Shown here piece by piece: positions 51,941-61,550 of a stretch of DNA of 64,000 nucleotides. The translations under genes were made by a program, and so were the position numbers. Position 1 is the stretch's first letter, and the number at the start of each line of letters is the position of its first letter. The stretch is taken from the NCBI RefSeq assembly GCF_017498565.1, contig NZ_CP071794.1:3713953-3777952 (forward strand). The letters are read 5' to 3'. Source of the stretch: Parasphingorhabdus cellanae. GTDB taxonomy: Bacteria > Pseudomonadota > Alphaproteobacteria > Sphingomonadales > Sphingomonadaceae. The notes under the pieces are model-generated. The model was not told where the DNA came from and did no database searches. It saw nothing but the letters and a program-made list of their open reading frames with translations.

Positions 51941-54900
51941 TCAAGCATTCAGCAAAGACACGTCCCCGCCGGCGGCTGCGATATTGCGTGTAATTGTCTT
52001 CTCATGGACAAACCGATCATGCGTATCAGCCATCGTTAAAATGGGGGGGATCGATCCTTTTCTTGACGCGATCGCTACCCCAATAGCCTTGATATTAGCG
52101 TCATTCGGTTCGGTTATGAGGGCACCAAAAGGTGCATCTTGCAGCTGACTGGTCAAATCATCCAACGTGGATATTGTCCGTTGAACAAATCTGTCGATAC
52201 CAATGGTCCGGTTTATGGCTGTGAACACCGGATCAATATCGCTCGTCGAACCGCCTTGATCGATCTGCAAAAAACTATTGCCGGTAACTATGGCGCGCGC
52301 GCAAGCGACAAGAATCGCATCGTCATCCTGCATCACCGAAATGATCAGGCCGCGCCCTTGAAGATGGTAAGCGTTCGTTTCGCCGGCAGGTGATGCGAGA
52401 GCGCCATCATTTGTGAGAAGATGTTTTCTGGATTGAAGTTCGCGACCAATGAGTTCGCCAAATTCACTTCCGATATCTCTAGCCAATGTGGTAATCACTT
52501 CATCAGACGGGAAACCGCCATCTGTTTCGTTATAGGCAGCGATGCCATCTGAAACGGCCCGGGAAAGATCGCCCAAGATAGTTTTGTCGTCACTGTCTGT
52601 GACAGCGACAGGTTTATTCGAAATATCTATTTTCGATCCTATTTTTTTCGAAAGACGAGGCAAATAAAGTGGGCCGCCAGCTTTGGGTCCTGTCCCTGAC
52701 ATTCCTTGGCCGCCAAAAGGCTGAACGCCGACCACGGCACCGATCTGGTTGCGGTTGATATAGATATTACCAACATGGGCCTGTTTGGCCATCGCATCAC
52801 ATATGCTGTCAATCCGGCTGTGGATACCAAGTGTTAAGCCGAATCCGCTGTTGTTGATCTTGTCGATCATACCCATTTTTTCATGGGCAGAAAACCGGAC
52901 GATATGCAGTACGGGGCCAAAAATTTCCCGGTCAATATCGGAAAAACGATCCAGTTCGTAAGCGACAGGACGGATGAAATGACCTTCTGGGATAAGACCT
53001 GTTGTTGTCTCTCCAACCTTTCGTCCTATTTCATCTAGTCGCTTGATATGGCTGACGATATTCTGCTTCGCGTCGGCATCAATAACCGGACCGATATCGC
53101 AATCCATTTGATCGGGATTGCCAATCCTTAATGCATCCATCGCACCGCTCAGTAATTCCATAAAAGCATCCGCTATGTCCTCTTGCACGCATAGGACGCG
53201 CAGCGCTGAACAACGCTGTCCGGCACTTTGAAAAGCCGAGGATACGACGTCATCGACCGTTTGCTCCAAGAGGGCAGAAGAGTCGACTATCATAGCATTA
53301 ATGCCGCCGGTTTCAGCAATAAGGGGAGTGAGCGCGCGCCCTTGGTCGGCCAGACGGCTTGCTATGCGTTTGGCTGTTGCCGTCGAGCCGGTAAAACAAA
53401 CGGCTGCAACTGCCGGATTGGAAATCAAGGCTTCGCCAATATGCGCGCCATCACCGGGAACCAAATTAATCGCCGCCGGATCAATTCCCGCATCATGCAA
53501 CAACCGCACTGCCTCTGCCGCTATCAGCGGTGTCTGTTCAGCGGGCTTCGCAACTACCGTATTCCCGGCCGCCAGGGCTGCCGTGATCTGACCGAGAAAT
53601 ATCGCAAGCGGAAAATTCCATGGGGAAATGCATATTGTTACGCCGAGCGCTTCCCGATCCGCAAAAGACGCCGCTCTCGCTTGTTGGGCATAGTAGCGAC
53701 AGAAATCCACAGCCTCTCGCACTTCATCTATTGCATCTGACCATGTTTTTCCTGCCTCTTTGACCGCCAGATAATGGAAAGTTCCGGCCCGCAGCTCAAG
53801 CAAATCAGCGGCCTTTTCCAGCGCAGCAGCGCGTTCGGAAACGGGGCGGCTAGACCATCCCTTAAAAGCCAGGTTAGCCGCTTCAACCGCTGTCTCAGCT
53901 TGTTTTTCGTCAGCGGAAACAACATGGCCTATAACCTCATGTAACATCGCTGGATTGGCGACCGCTTGCTGATCGCCTGTGGCTTCTTCGCCGATGATAT
54001 TTGGTGCAGCAAGAAAGGTGTCTTGCGCAGCATGATTCAAACCCTTTTTGAAACGAGACTGAATTTCCGGATTGGATAGATCCCAACCAGCTGCGATTTC
54101 CCGTGTGCCTAGCAGATAACGTCGTGGTTTCGGGATAATATCATTTGTGACGGATTGATATTGCGTCAGCTCAGTGACTGGATCGCGCGCAAGCGTGAAT
54201 AGCGGGATGTCCTGATCGGCTAGCTTGTTTACGAAAGAGCTATTGGCACCATTTTCGAGCAATCGTCGGATCAAATAAGATAACAGATCTTTTTGTGTGC
54301 CCACCGGCGCATATATTCGACTGCTGGCGTTGGGCTGGGTCAATATAATATCGTGCAGCTGTTGGCCCATGCCGAAGAGGCGTTGAAATTCAATATCGTG
54401 GTCATTGCCTGCCAACTCCTGCACCGCCGCGGCGCTATACGCATTATGCGTGGCAAATTGTGGGTGAAAACAATCGGGATGGTCCAACAGTTTTTGTGCG
54501 CAGGCCAGATAGCTGAGATCTGTCATTTCCTTTCGAGTGAACACGGGATAGCTCTCGAGTCCCATCTCCTGAGCGCGTTTTATCTCGCTGTCCCAATAGG
54601 CGCCTTTCACGAGCCTTATAAATAGAGGTGCTTCGAGTTGGCGGGATTTTTCCGTCAGCCAGTCAAGCAAGGGTAGGGCGCGTCGCTGATAGGCTTGCAC
54701 CACAAAGCCTAGGCCTTGCCAGCCCCTGAGTTCAGGACTGGCGATCAGGGCTGCAAGAACATCCATCGATATGTCAAGCCGCTCGGTTTCTTCCGCATCA
54801 ATGGTAATTTGAACATTTGCTTTTTTTGCTTTGATAGCAAGCGTCAGCAATTTGCGCGCAATTTGGGGAACAACATGTTTTGCTTGGGCATATTCATATC

Positions 54901-55645
54901 GAGGGTGCAAGGCCGATAATTTTATCGATATGCCATGGTTGAATCGAGGGTCATGAGACTGGGCGTTTTGCGCTACTTTGTCCAAGGCTTGCGTATAAGC
55001 CGCGTAATATTTTTCTGCATCAGACATGGTACGTGCCGCTTCACCGAGCATATCAAAAGAGAAAAGATAACCCGTTTGGCCATATTGCTTGGCGCGCTTC
55101 AGCGCTTGATCGAGAGTTTCGGCAAACACAAATTGCGAGGATAGGGCTTTGATTGCCGTTCGGGTCGCGAAGCGGAGTTTTGCATTGCCGGTCTTCGCCA
55201 GTGGGTTTCTGGCGTTCTTTGTCCACTGCAGCCATTTGTCAGTCAGATGCAATGCTCTGCCAGAGAGGCTCATCGCGAGCGTATGGCCCGACCCGGCGTG
55301 AGAAAGCCAGCGGCGCCCCTTAAGCTTATCGCGGATGAGTTCGTTAGCGGTGACAGGGTCGGTTGTTCGAGACAAGGCTTCTGCAAGGCGCATGAGCTGC
55401 ACACCTTCGTCACTTGATAAGCCATATTCTGTCAGAAACTGATCGATTAAGGGTATATTGGTGTTGGCGCGTAGCTGCTCCATCAAGCTGCTGCTGCTAG
55501 CTGATATCTTGTCCCAGGCCGCGCCGTCGAGCCGCAAATCGTTTTGCATCTTTGCCTTTAAGGCTTTTTCGCAGCGCCACGTCGCAGCGGAGATATCGTT
55601 TCGAAGCTTTTGTTCGGATGAGTGGATCGGGGTTTGCTGATTCAT
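51941..55645 (-). CDS. putA: Bifunctional proline dehydrogenase/delta-1-pyrroline-5-carboxylate dehydrogenase
   Basis: PutA oxidises proline to glutamate in two steps. The 1234-residue protein has the N-terminal helical arm, the FAD proline dehydrogenase barrel (about 200-490; DAEETERLDISMD, LVKGAYWDSEIKRAQ, FATHNAYS) and the aldehyde dehydrogenase domain (about 560-1010; ISPWNFPLAI, Glu778 in AETGGINAM, catalytic Cys812 in AGQRCSAL), then a C-terminal ALDH-like tail. It lacks the ribbon-helix-helix DNA-binding domain of enterobacterial PutA, so it is not self-regulating. A divergent Lrp regulator across 108 bases fits the alphaproteobacterial PutR arrangement. Confidence 0.96.
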   Translation of the reverse strand: MNQQTPIHSSEQKLRNDISAATWRCEKALKAKMQNDLRLDGAAWDKISASSSSLMEQLRANTNIPLIDQFLTEYGLSSDEGVQLMRLAEALSRTTDPVTANELIRDKLKGRRWLSHAGSGHTLAMSLSGRALHLTDKWLQWTKNARNPLAKTGNAKLRFATRTAIKALSSQFVFAETLDQALKRAKQYGQTGYLFSFDMLGEAARTMSDAEKYYAAYTQALDKVAQNAQSHDPRFNHGISIKLSALHPRYEYAQAKHVVPQIARKLLTLAIKAKKANVQITIDAEETERLDISMDVLAALIASPELRGWQGLGFVVQAYQRRALPLLDWLTEKSRQLEAPLFIRLVKGAYWDSEIKRAQEMGLESYPVFTRKEMTDLSYLACAQKLLDHPDCFHPQFATHNAYSAAAVQELAGNDHDIEFQRLFGMGQQLHDIILTQPNASSRIYAPVGTQKDLLSYLIRRLLENGANSSFVNKLADQDIPLFTLARDPVTELTQYQSVTNDIIPKPRRYLLGTREIAAGWDLSNPEIQSRFKKGLNHAAQDTFLAAPNIIGEEATGDQQAVANPAMLHEVIGHVVSADEKQAETAVEAANLAFKGWSSRPVSERAAALEKAADLLELRAGTFHYLAVKEAGKTWSDAIDEVREAVDFCRYYAQQARAASFADREALGVTICISPWNFPLAIFLGQITAALAAGNTVVAKPAEQTPLIAAEAVRLLHDAGIDPAAINLVPGDGAHIGEALISNPAVAAVCFTGSTATAKRIASRLADQGRALTPLIAETGGINAMIVDSSALLEQTVDDVVSSAFQSAGQRCSALRVLCVQEDIADAFMELLSGAMDALRIGNPDQMDCDIGPVIDADAKQNIVSHIKRLDEIGRKVGETTTGLIPEGHFIRPVAYELDRFSDIDREIFGPVLHIVRFSAHEKMGMIDKINNSGFGLTLGIHSRIDSICDAMAKQAHVGNIYINRNQIGAVVGVQPFGGQGMSGTGPKAGGPLYLPRLSKKIGSKIDISNKPVAVTDSDDKTILGDLSRAVSDGIAAYNETDGGFPSDEVITTLARDIGSEFGELIGRELQSRKHLLTNDGALASPAGETNAYHLQGRGLIISVMQDDDAILVACARAIVTGNSFLQIDQGGSTSDIDPVFTAINRTIGIDRFVQRTISTLDDLTSQLQDAPFGALITEPNDANIKAIGVAIASRKGSIPPILTMADTHDRFVHEKTITRNIAAAGGDVSLLNA

Positions 55646-55684
55646 CTTGCGAACTTAATGATTTGCATTAGATGTGTAATATCG

Positions 55685-55710
55685 AATTATGGCCTTATAT
55701 GGGCATAATT
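55685..55710. promoter_or_regulatory. Candidate Lrp/PutR operator between putA and lrp
   Basis: AATTATG (55685-55691) and CATAATT (55704-55710) form a dyad across 26 bases in the putA-lrp divergent region, 40 bases before the putA start and 44 before lrp. AT-rich dyads are typical of Lrp-family sites. Within it, ATATGGGCATAAT (55697-55709) recurs exactly at 56288-56300 after the lrp gene. Binding is not shown. Confidence 0.5.
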
Positions 55711-55753
55711 TCTAATTTATTATACTTTCATAGGATGAAAGGACTAATATAAA

Positions 55754-56233
55754 ATGGAAGATAGGGAAATCGATAAGTTTGATTGGCGCATATTAAATGC
55801 AGTTCAGGCTGATGGTCGGCTTTCGCTTTCTTCGCTTTCTGCACAAGTCGGACTATCGAAAACACCATGTCAGATACGCCTCAAACGCCTTGAAGAAGAT
55901 GGTTATATAACTGGCTATCACGCACGCCTGAATATGCGAAAGATACGAAAAAACTATGTCGTTTTCATTCAAGTGAAACTTGAGGCAACCAGTCGGCGAC
56001 ATCTTGAGCAATTTAATAATGCTGCAAGAAAAATAGACGCGATCCAGTCCTGCCACATGATGGCTGGCGGCTTTGACTATCTACTCAAAGTTCGCTGCCG
56101 CAATATGGAAGAATATCGTTCCATCCTTACAGATTCCATCAATGATCTACCGGGTGTCTATCAGACAACAACCTTCCCAGTTATGGAAGAGGTGAAGCGA
56201 GTGGCCGATGTGGATCTAACCAGTTCGATTTAG
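55754..56233 (+). CDS. Lrp/AsnC-family transcriptional regulator (PutR-like)
   Basis: A 159-residue regulator with the Lrp layout. The N-terminal helix-turn-helix reads DWRILNAVQADGRLSLSSLS, AQVGLSKTPCQIRLKRLEEDG. The C-terminal RAM domain spans about 75-150 (VFIQVKLEATSRRHLEQF, IQSCHMMAGGFDYLLKVRC, PGVYQTTTFPVMEEVK). Divergent placement from putA, which lacks its own DNA-binding domain, suggests a proline-responsive activator like PutR of Agrobacterium and Rhodobacter. Proline sensing is inferred from context only. It has a candidate operator in the shared upstream region. Confidence 0.9.
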   Translation: MEDREIDKFDWRILNAVQADGRLSLSSLSAQVGLSKTPCQIRLKRLEEDGYITGYHARLNMRKIRKNYVVFIQVKLEATSRRHLEQFNNAARKIDAIQSCHMMAGGFDYLLKVRCRNMEEYRSILTDSINDLPGVYQTTTFPVMEEVKRVADVDLTSSI

Positions 56234-56287
56234 GGTTAAAGCGTAAGTCACGAATTAATGTTCTAATCGACATATTCGAAGTAACCG

Positions 56288-56300
56288 ATATGGGCATAAT
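56288..56300 (+). repeat. Second copy of the 13-bp putA/lrp intergenic motif
   Basis: ATATGGGCATAAT here exactly repeats 55697-55709, same orientation, 591 bases apart. This copy lies 55 bases after the lrp stop and 120 before the unrecognised gene at 56420. It could mark a second regulator site. Confidence 0.5.
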
Positions 56301-56328
56301 GAAGCTTGAAATATTCAGATAACTCAAG

Positions 56329-56364
56329 CAGATGATGAACAATAACAATATTGTTCATCATCTG
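56329..56364. promoter_or_regulatory. Perfect 16-bp inverted repeat upstream of an unknown gene
   Basis: CAGATGATGAACAATA (56329-56344) is exactly inverted at 56349-56364 around a 4-base loop ACAA. It is 55 bases before the GTG start of the following gene and 96 bases after lrp. No T-run follows on either strand side, so an operator or an mRNA hairpin is more likely than a classical terminator. Confidence 0.65.
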
Positions 56365-56419
56365 GAATCGCGATTTTCGATTGAGAGTTGAGCGATCACA
56401 ATAATATCGGGGACATGCG

Positions 56420-57010
56420 GTGGAATTCTCTTATGCTGATATATTGGATATGCTTTCGATAAAGCATAACGTGACTAAAGATAAGGTGGTGGCATTTCGC
56501 GGAAGGCTACAGCATTTCCAGCGTCTTGGTTTTCCGGCTGGTGCAAATACCGGCAAAGGTCACATGGTTGCCTATTCATGGCGGGAACTGTTCCTAATTG
56601 GTCTTGCTTTGGATTGCTTGGAAATTGGTTCAACGCCCGACCGTAGTGTCAATGAAATCGTGAAATTCGAAGATGTTTTTCTGTCAGCCGTGGCGCGCGT
56701 CGCAAGAGGCGGCCAAGCGGATGACGGTGGAGAGTTTGCATGCTTTTTAATTGTTGAATTGTCTAACTTGATGTCGCTGAAAGCTGAGAATGATTGGAGC
56801 CAAACCGTTAAATTGCTGTCACATAGCGATCTGATGGAAATATTATCGAGTGAGGGTTTGGATGCTCATCGCTCACCTTATGCGTTGATAGATTTGCGTC
56901 AGTTTTTGGCTGGCATTTTAAATGCATCTTTTGAAACTCTTGATGGCTCGAAAACAAAAATCATTAGTGATTTGAAAAATTGGGCCAGCCAGCAACCTGA
57001 CGTTGATTAG
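56420..57010 (+). CDS. Unrecognised protein, possibly MerR-like N-terminus
   Basis: A 196-residue protein not recognised. A GTG start at 56420 is supported by GGGGA 7 bases upstream. The first about 75 residues (YADILDMLSIKHNVTKD, VVAFRGRLQHFQRLGFP, YSWRELFLIGLALDCLE) read like a helical DNA-binding or MerR-like fold: a helix-turn-helix candidate, then an LGFP and a following helix. The rest is helical without motifs, ending NWASQQPDVD. There is no signal peptide or membrane helix. It lies alone between lrp and thyA behind a long perfect hairpin. A regulatory role is a guess from the N-terminus only. Confidence 0.75.
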   Translation: MEFSYADILDMLSIKHNVTKDKVVAFRGRLQHFQRLGFPAGANTGKGHMVAYSWRELFLIGLALDCLEIGSTPDRSVNEIVKFEDVFLSAVARVARGGQADDGGEFACFLIVELSNLMSLKAENDWSQTVKLLSHSDLMEILSSEGLDAHRSPYALIDLRQFLAGILNASFETLDGSKTKIISDLKNWASQQPDVD

Positions 57011-57087
57011 TTTCGTTTGTGGTTGCGTAGGTTGATCAATTACGATCAATTGCCTGGTTGAGGAAAGCAGGAGAGCCGTATAGCGTC

Positions 57088-58047
57088 ATGGCGAATATAT
57101 TTGGAGTGAACGTTGTGAGTCCTAGCCAGCATTATGAGCAGCAATATCTTGATCTCATGCAGCATATTTGGATGAATGGCGACGAGCGAGTGGATCGGAC
57201 GGGTGTCGGCACTCGAGCAGTATTTGGTGCAACAATGCGATTTGATCTTGCGGAAGAGGCGATTCCTCTTCTTACAACAAAGCGTGTGTTCTGGAAAACG
57301 GCCACCAGAGAAATGCTGTGGTTTCTTACTGGCGATACGAATATCCGTTCGTTGGTTGAGCAAAAGGTGCATATTTGGACCGACTGGCCCTTGGACAAAT
57401 ATCGCAAGGAAACAGGTCAAAAAATAAACCGAGATGAATTCGAGCAGCGGATCATCGAAGACAAAGCGTTTGCAGAGCAATGGGGCGATTTGGGGCCCGT
57501 CTATGGGAAGCAATGGGTCGATTGGCCACGCTACACACCAGCCGGTGAAGGGCTGTACCGGCGAGAAAAAAACGGTATCAATCAGATCAAATTACTTATC
57601 AATGGTTTAAAAAATAATCCAGGTTCCCGGCGCCATATTTTCACAGGATGGAACGTCGCTGAATTGGATCAGATGGCACTGCCGCCTTGCCACAAAACTT
57701 ATCAGTTCTACGTGTCGGACGGTAAATTATCGGCAATCCTCTATCAGCGCAGTTGTGATCTTGGGCTGGGGTTTGCATTCAACATTTATTCCGCCGCTTT
57801 GCTTGTGCGCATGATTGCACAGCAATGTAATTTGGACGCAGGCGAACTGGTTTGGAATGGTGGAGATGTGCATCTATACTTGAATCATACTGAACTTGTT
57901 GAAGAACAACTGTCACGCAAACCCTCTGGTGCGCCCAAATTCAAAATATTACAAAAGCCAGATTCTATATTTAACTATCAAATCACTGACTTTGCAGTGG
58001 AGAATTATGCGCCGCAACCTCACATTTCCGCACCGGTTGCCGTATAA
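57088..58047 (+). CDS. thyA: Thymidylate synthase
   Basis: ThyA methylates dUMP to dTMP using methylene-tetrahydrofolate. Motifs are complete: DRTGVGT, the WKTATREMLWFLTGDTNI region, the catalytic Cys201 in ALPPCHKTYQFYV, QRSCDLGLGFAFNI and the C-terminal end with PHISAPVAV. The start is uncertain. The ATG at 57088 is used here (319 residues). A GTG at 57115 has a better ribosome-binding site (TTGGAG, 8 bases upstream) and gives a start (SPSQHYEQQYLDLM) close to other ThyA proteins. A TTG at 57058 is unlikely. Length near 310-320 fits the longer ThyA group with an insert around residues 100-135. Confidence 0.96.
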   Translation: MANIFGVNVVSPSQHYEQQYLDLMQHIWMNGDERVDRTGVGTRAVFGATMRFDLAEEAIPLLTTKRVFWKTATREMLWFLTGDTNIRSLVEQKVHIWTDWPLDKYRKETGQKINRDEFEQRIIEDKAFAEQWGDLGPVYGKQWVDWPRYTPAGEGLYRREKNGINQIKLLINGLKNNPGSRRHIFTGWNVAELDQMALPPCHKTYQFYVSDGKLSAILYQRSCDLGLGFAFNIYSAALLVRMIAQQCNLDAGELVWNGGDVHLYLNHTELVEEQLSRKPSGAPKFKILQKPDSIFNYQITDFAVENYAPQPHISAPVAV

Positions 58048-58128
58048 TTTTTGATGGCAAATAATTCTTCAAAATTGCGTTCGTCAGATACGGGATTCCG
58101 TAGCGGTGTAATTTTATTCCATTACATG

Positions 58129-58163
58129 AGTGTAAATTTACAATAAAATATGATATTCACACT
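58129..58163. promoter_or_regulatory. Imperfect inverted repeat upstream of the S1 autotransporter
   Basis: AGTGTAAAT (58129-58137) and ATTCACACT (58155-58163) pair with one mismatch, about 75 bases before the autotransporter start. The repeat surrounds an AT-rich stretch. It may be an operator; support is weak. Confidence 0.3.
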
Positions 58164-58235
58164 GTTCTTGTGAGTCGCAGGGATTCTCAGAACAGTAGTA
58201 CAGAGTAGTTCAACCACCTCTTAGGGAGAGCTAGA

Positions 58236-61200
58236 ATGTCATTTCGTACCATCAGTCGTTTTCTATTCGTTACTGTATCTTCAACAGCCTGCGTTGCCGG
58301 ATTAGCAGCGCCAGCCCAAGCGCAAACAGGGCCAACTGTCTCAGACAATTCTGCTCAATCTCGCCCTGTCATGGTTGAAGATGCCCCCAAGATTGTCATT
58401 CGCGATGATCTTACTCTAGATGACCCACCTCCCGTTGGTGTTTTTGATAATATAGTTGATGTCACAGGCGTGGGACAAATGACCGTCCGTGGTGATCAAA
58501 ATTCTTTCGGACTCGGCCTTTGTACTGGCACGCTCATCAATCCACGTACCGTTATATTCGCGGCTCATTGCGTCAATAGCCGGGAAGCTGATGATTATGG
58601 TTTTGCGTCCGGTGGTACGGCGATTGCCTTTGGTTTTAGTGCCGACAACCGTCCCGCTGTGCGCCGCTGGGTTGGGCTTGATGACGGCGTTGCAAACCAG
58701 ACTGATGTGGATTTCAATATCTATAATGTAGAACAGGTCTGGTATGATGAACGGTCTATACCGACCGGATTTCTAGAAGCAGATGTGGCGCTCGCAACGC
58801 TGGACACCCACGCAGATGGCGTTCCAACCTGGACTCTCTTATTTTCTCCGTTGAGAGAAGAAACACACGGCGTTATCAATGGTTATGGGGCGAGAGGATT
58901 GGGGCCTGATGGATCCAATCTTGGCATCGACTTCCGCCGGCGTATAGCAGAGAACATGATTTCGTCCGCTAGTTCCCTGGATGACCGCAATAATTTTCTC
59001 TTTGGTCCCGATGATCCAAACTTGCCGCAAACACTTTATAATACAGATTTTGATAGTCCTGATGGCGAAGCAGTTTTTGATCCTGAAAATGGCCGGTTCG
59101 ATTTTGATTTATATGATGGGGCCGCTTTGCCACGCGAGGGAACAACGGCTGGTGGAGATTCTGGCAGCGCATTGGTTGCAGATGAACTATATGATACGCC
59201 GGTTATAACTTCGGTCCTGTCTGGTGGTTCGCGGTTTTTTGGCGATGAGGATGATCCTGAACCGGAACTGACATTTCAGCCGTTTTCATCTTACGGAACC
59301 CAGAGTTTTTACCAACCGCTTTATTTGTTCTGGGATCAGATTGTTGCGAACAACAGCTATGTTTATGCATCTAGTCGCGCTGGAACGCGTAGCTGGATGA
59401 ATCCGCGGCATTGGGTGCAAGACATGGATCCTAGCTACGCCATTGATGTTGATGGCGAGCTCGTTAATGCACTCCCTGGCTTTGAAGCGCCGGGTATTAC
59501 TGGAGATACTCCGAAATTCGGTAATGTTTGTTTCCTTGATGATTGCCTCGACCTTTCAACGCTTAGTGTAGAGTTCGATGAAGGAACACCAAATAGCGTC
59601 TTTATTGAAGGTGGTCCTGGAAGTCGTAATTTCGTTCCGAACAATGTAGTTGCTGATCCTTCAATGGACATTCGGGCGCGCTATTACGAAGTAACTTTGG
59701 CTGCAAACGGAGCAACAAGGTTACGTGATGACGTGACAATTGACCGTCTGAATATTGAGGGTGCAGCACGTCTTGATATCCGCAGACGCGGTAACCTTAA
59801 AGTTTGGGGTGATTATACCCAGACCGGAGGGTGGCTGGATCTTCGTGGTACCCTTACAACAGGCGAAGCCTTCCTCGGCGTGGGATTGTTAACCGGCAAT
59901 GGCTTCTTCGATCCGACATTCCTGACCTCGGTCAATGGTTCGATTGCTCCTGGCCGTGATTTTGGCGATACTGGCACACTGACGATCGCCGGGGACGTCA
60001 TTTTGGCCTCAGGCACATTGTCTATTTTTGATGTCAACCGTCGCCGCAATGACAAACTGGCTGTGATCGGTGATGCTGATAATTCCGGTATCATTTCGCT
60101 AGGAGGTACCGCTGCAGTGGTAAATGCCTTTGGTCGCAATAGTGCTCGCTTTGGTCAAACCTTCGAAATTGTTACGGCCGAGGGCGGTGTCGAAAATACT
60201 TTTGATGATGTTGTCGGAAGGATAGGCGTTCTTTATCCTGAACTGATTTATGGTTCGAACAACGTGACGGCCAGAATGCGGGCGATCCGGTTCTCTGACT
60301 TCTTCGGCAGCAGCGGTGTTACCAACCCATTCTCGCTGGCATTTGGTAATGCGTTAGATAGTGCTCGGAGCAGTTCCTACACAGATTTATCCAATGTCTT
60401 TGGGTTAATAGATGTGATGGAGGTCAATCAACTAAGTGCGACCTTCCAGGGTCTGTCAGCTTCGCAAGCTGGGCGAACAACGACACTTGATCAACAACAA
60501 GGCTCAACTATGAGAAATCTTGTCTCTGATCGTCTATCGTTACTCGGAGCCAGCGAAGGTGTGAAAGGCAAAATTAAGATTATCGGCGCTCCCGGAGTTC
60601 TGAATAATCGCGAACTTACCAATAGCTCTGCCTCACAAATTAGCTTTGCCGGGAACTATCAGTCTTCCAGTTGGAATGATGTGCAGTTACCAGAGAACAT
60701 GAGTGGTTTTATGTCCGCTGGATATAACCAATCTACGCTGGCATTTGGTAGTAATGGTGCGCAAGACCAACAAGGCAGCTGGCATATAGCGATGGGGCTA
60801 GAATACGGTCTGAATGATCGCGTGACCCTTGGTACCGCCTTTGGATATGCCGATGGCGCACAACAAGTTAGCGGAAGCCTTGCGAATGTTGAGACCAACC
60901 AAGCATCAGTCTATGGCAATTATCGTCTTGGCGGTAATTTCTATATCGGCGGACAGGCTTCGATGTCATATTCGCAGATTGACTCCAACAGCCGAGTTTC
61001 TAGCGGTATTTCGTTGAGTAACCTGAATACAAATTCGTTGACTTTCGCCAGCGAAATCGAAGCTGGTTACAATATCGATGTGGATGGCCTGTTGCTCACA
61101 CCACGAGCAAGCATTGGTTATTCGTCTTATAGCGTTGACGGGTTCCGCGACAGCGCTGGAAGTCTGGCGATGGCGGTAGATGAAATCAGCCGCTCTGGGA

Positions 61201-61523
61201 TGGAAGCTAAAGTGGGTCTGAAGATCTCGGGCAGCGCCAAAATGGGATATGCTTCAGGCTGGTCATTCAAACCAGAAATGAAACTGGATTATGTAAACCG
61301 GATTTCGGGGAACGACACGAATTTCCGGGTTCGTTTCCTGGATGCAGAAAACCTTCCGTTCGCTTTGCCGATTGGTTTGCAAGACGCGTCTTATGGCGAG
61401 ATGAAAGGTGGATTTAGTTTGACCAACGGACCTCTGAGCTTTGGTGCTGCGGTTGAAAGCCGATTGGGGCAGCAAATCTATCGCGATGATCGGGCAGTCG
61501 TGAATATGTCGGTTCGCTTCTAA
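58236..61523 (+). CDS. S1-family (trypsin-like) serine protease autotransporter
   Basis: A 1095-residue exported protein. A signal peptide spans 1-30 (ending APAQAQ). The trypsin-like triad is His111 (FAAHCVN), Asp183 (EADVALATL) and Ser309 (GGDSGSALV). After the protease region (to about 380) comes a beta-rich passenger with autotransporter-associated repeats (for example GSIAPGRDFGDTGTLTIAG), and the last about 280 residues are a beta-barrel ending in SVRF. This is a type V secretion protease. It has GGGAG before its start and a strong terminator after the stop, so it is a single-gene unit. Its substrate is unknown. It is the second autotransporter protease in the window. Confidence 0.92.
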   Translation: MSFRTISRFLFVTVSSTACVAGLAAPAQAQTGPTVSDNSAQSRPVMVEDAPKIVIRDDLTLDDPPPVGVFDNIVDVTGVGQMTVRGDQNSFGLGLCTGTLINPRTVIFAAHCVNSREADDYGFASGGTAIAFGFSADNRPAVRRWVGLDDGVANQTDVDFNIYNVEQVWYDERSIPTGFLEADVALATLDTHADGVPTWTLLFSPLREETHGVINGYGARGLGPDGSNLGIDFRRRIAENMISSASSLDDRNNFLFGPDDPNLPQTLYNTDFDSPDGEAVFDPENGRFDFDLYDGAALPREGTTAGGDSGSALVADELYDTPVITSVLSGGSRFFGDEDDPEPELTFQPFSSYGTQSFYQPLYLFWDQIVANNSYVYASSRAGTRSWMNPRHWVQDMDPSYAIDVDGELVNALPGFEAPGITGDTPKFGNVCFLDDCLDLSTLSVEFDEGTPNSVFIEGGPGSRNFVPNNVVADPSMDIRARYYEVTLAANGATRLRDDVTIDRLNIEGAARLDIRRRGNLKVWGDYTQTGGWLDLRGTLTTGEAFLGVGLLTGNGFFDPTFLTSVNGSIAPGRDFGDTGTLTIAGDVILASGTLSIFDVNRRRNDKLAVIGDADNSGIISLGGTAAVVNAFGRNSARFGQTFEIVTAEGGVENTFDDVVGRIGVLYPELIYGSNNVTARMRAIRFSDFFGSSGVTNPFSLAFGNALDSARSSSYTDLSNVFGLIDVMEVNQLSATFQGLSASQAGRTTTLDQQQGSTMRNLVSDRLSLLGASEGVKGKIKIIGAPGVLNNRELTNSSASQISFAGNYQSSSWNDVQLPENMSGFMSAGYNQSTLAFGSNGAQDQQGSWHIAMGLEYGLNDRVTLGTAFGYADGAQQVSGSLANVETNQASVYGNYRLGGNFYIGGQASMSYSQIDSNSRVSSGISLSNLNTNSLTFASEIEAGYNIDVDGLLLTPRASIGYSSYSVDGFRDSAGSLAMAVDEISRSGMEAKVGLKISGSAKMGYASGWSFKPEMKLDYVNRISGNDTNFRVRFLDAENLPFALPIGLQDASYGEMKGGFSLTNGPLSFGAAVESRLGQQIYRDDRAVVNMSVRF

Positions 61524-61550
61524 ATATAGACATTACGCAAAATAACTTGA

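Noticed and set aside
53228..53740. A 170-residue plus-strand frame over putA
   Set aside because: It is antisense to the aldehyde dehydrogenase domain of PutA, which has intact catalytic motifs.
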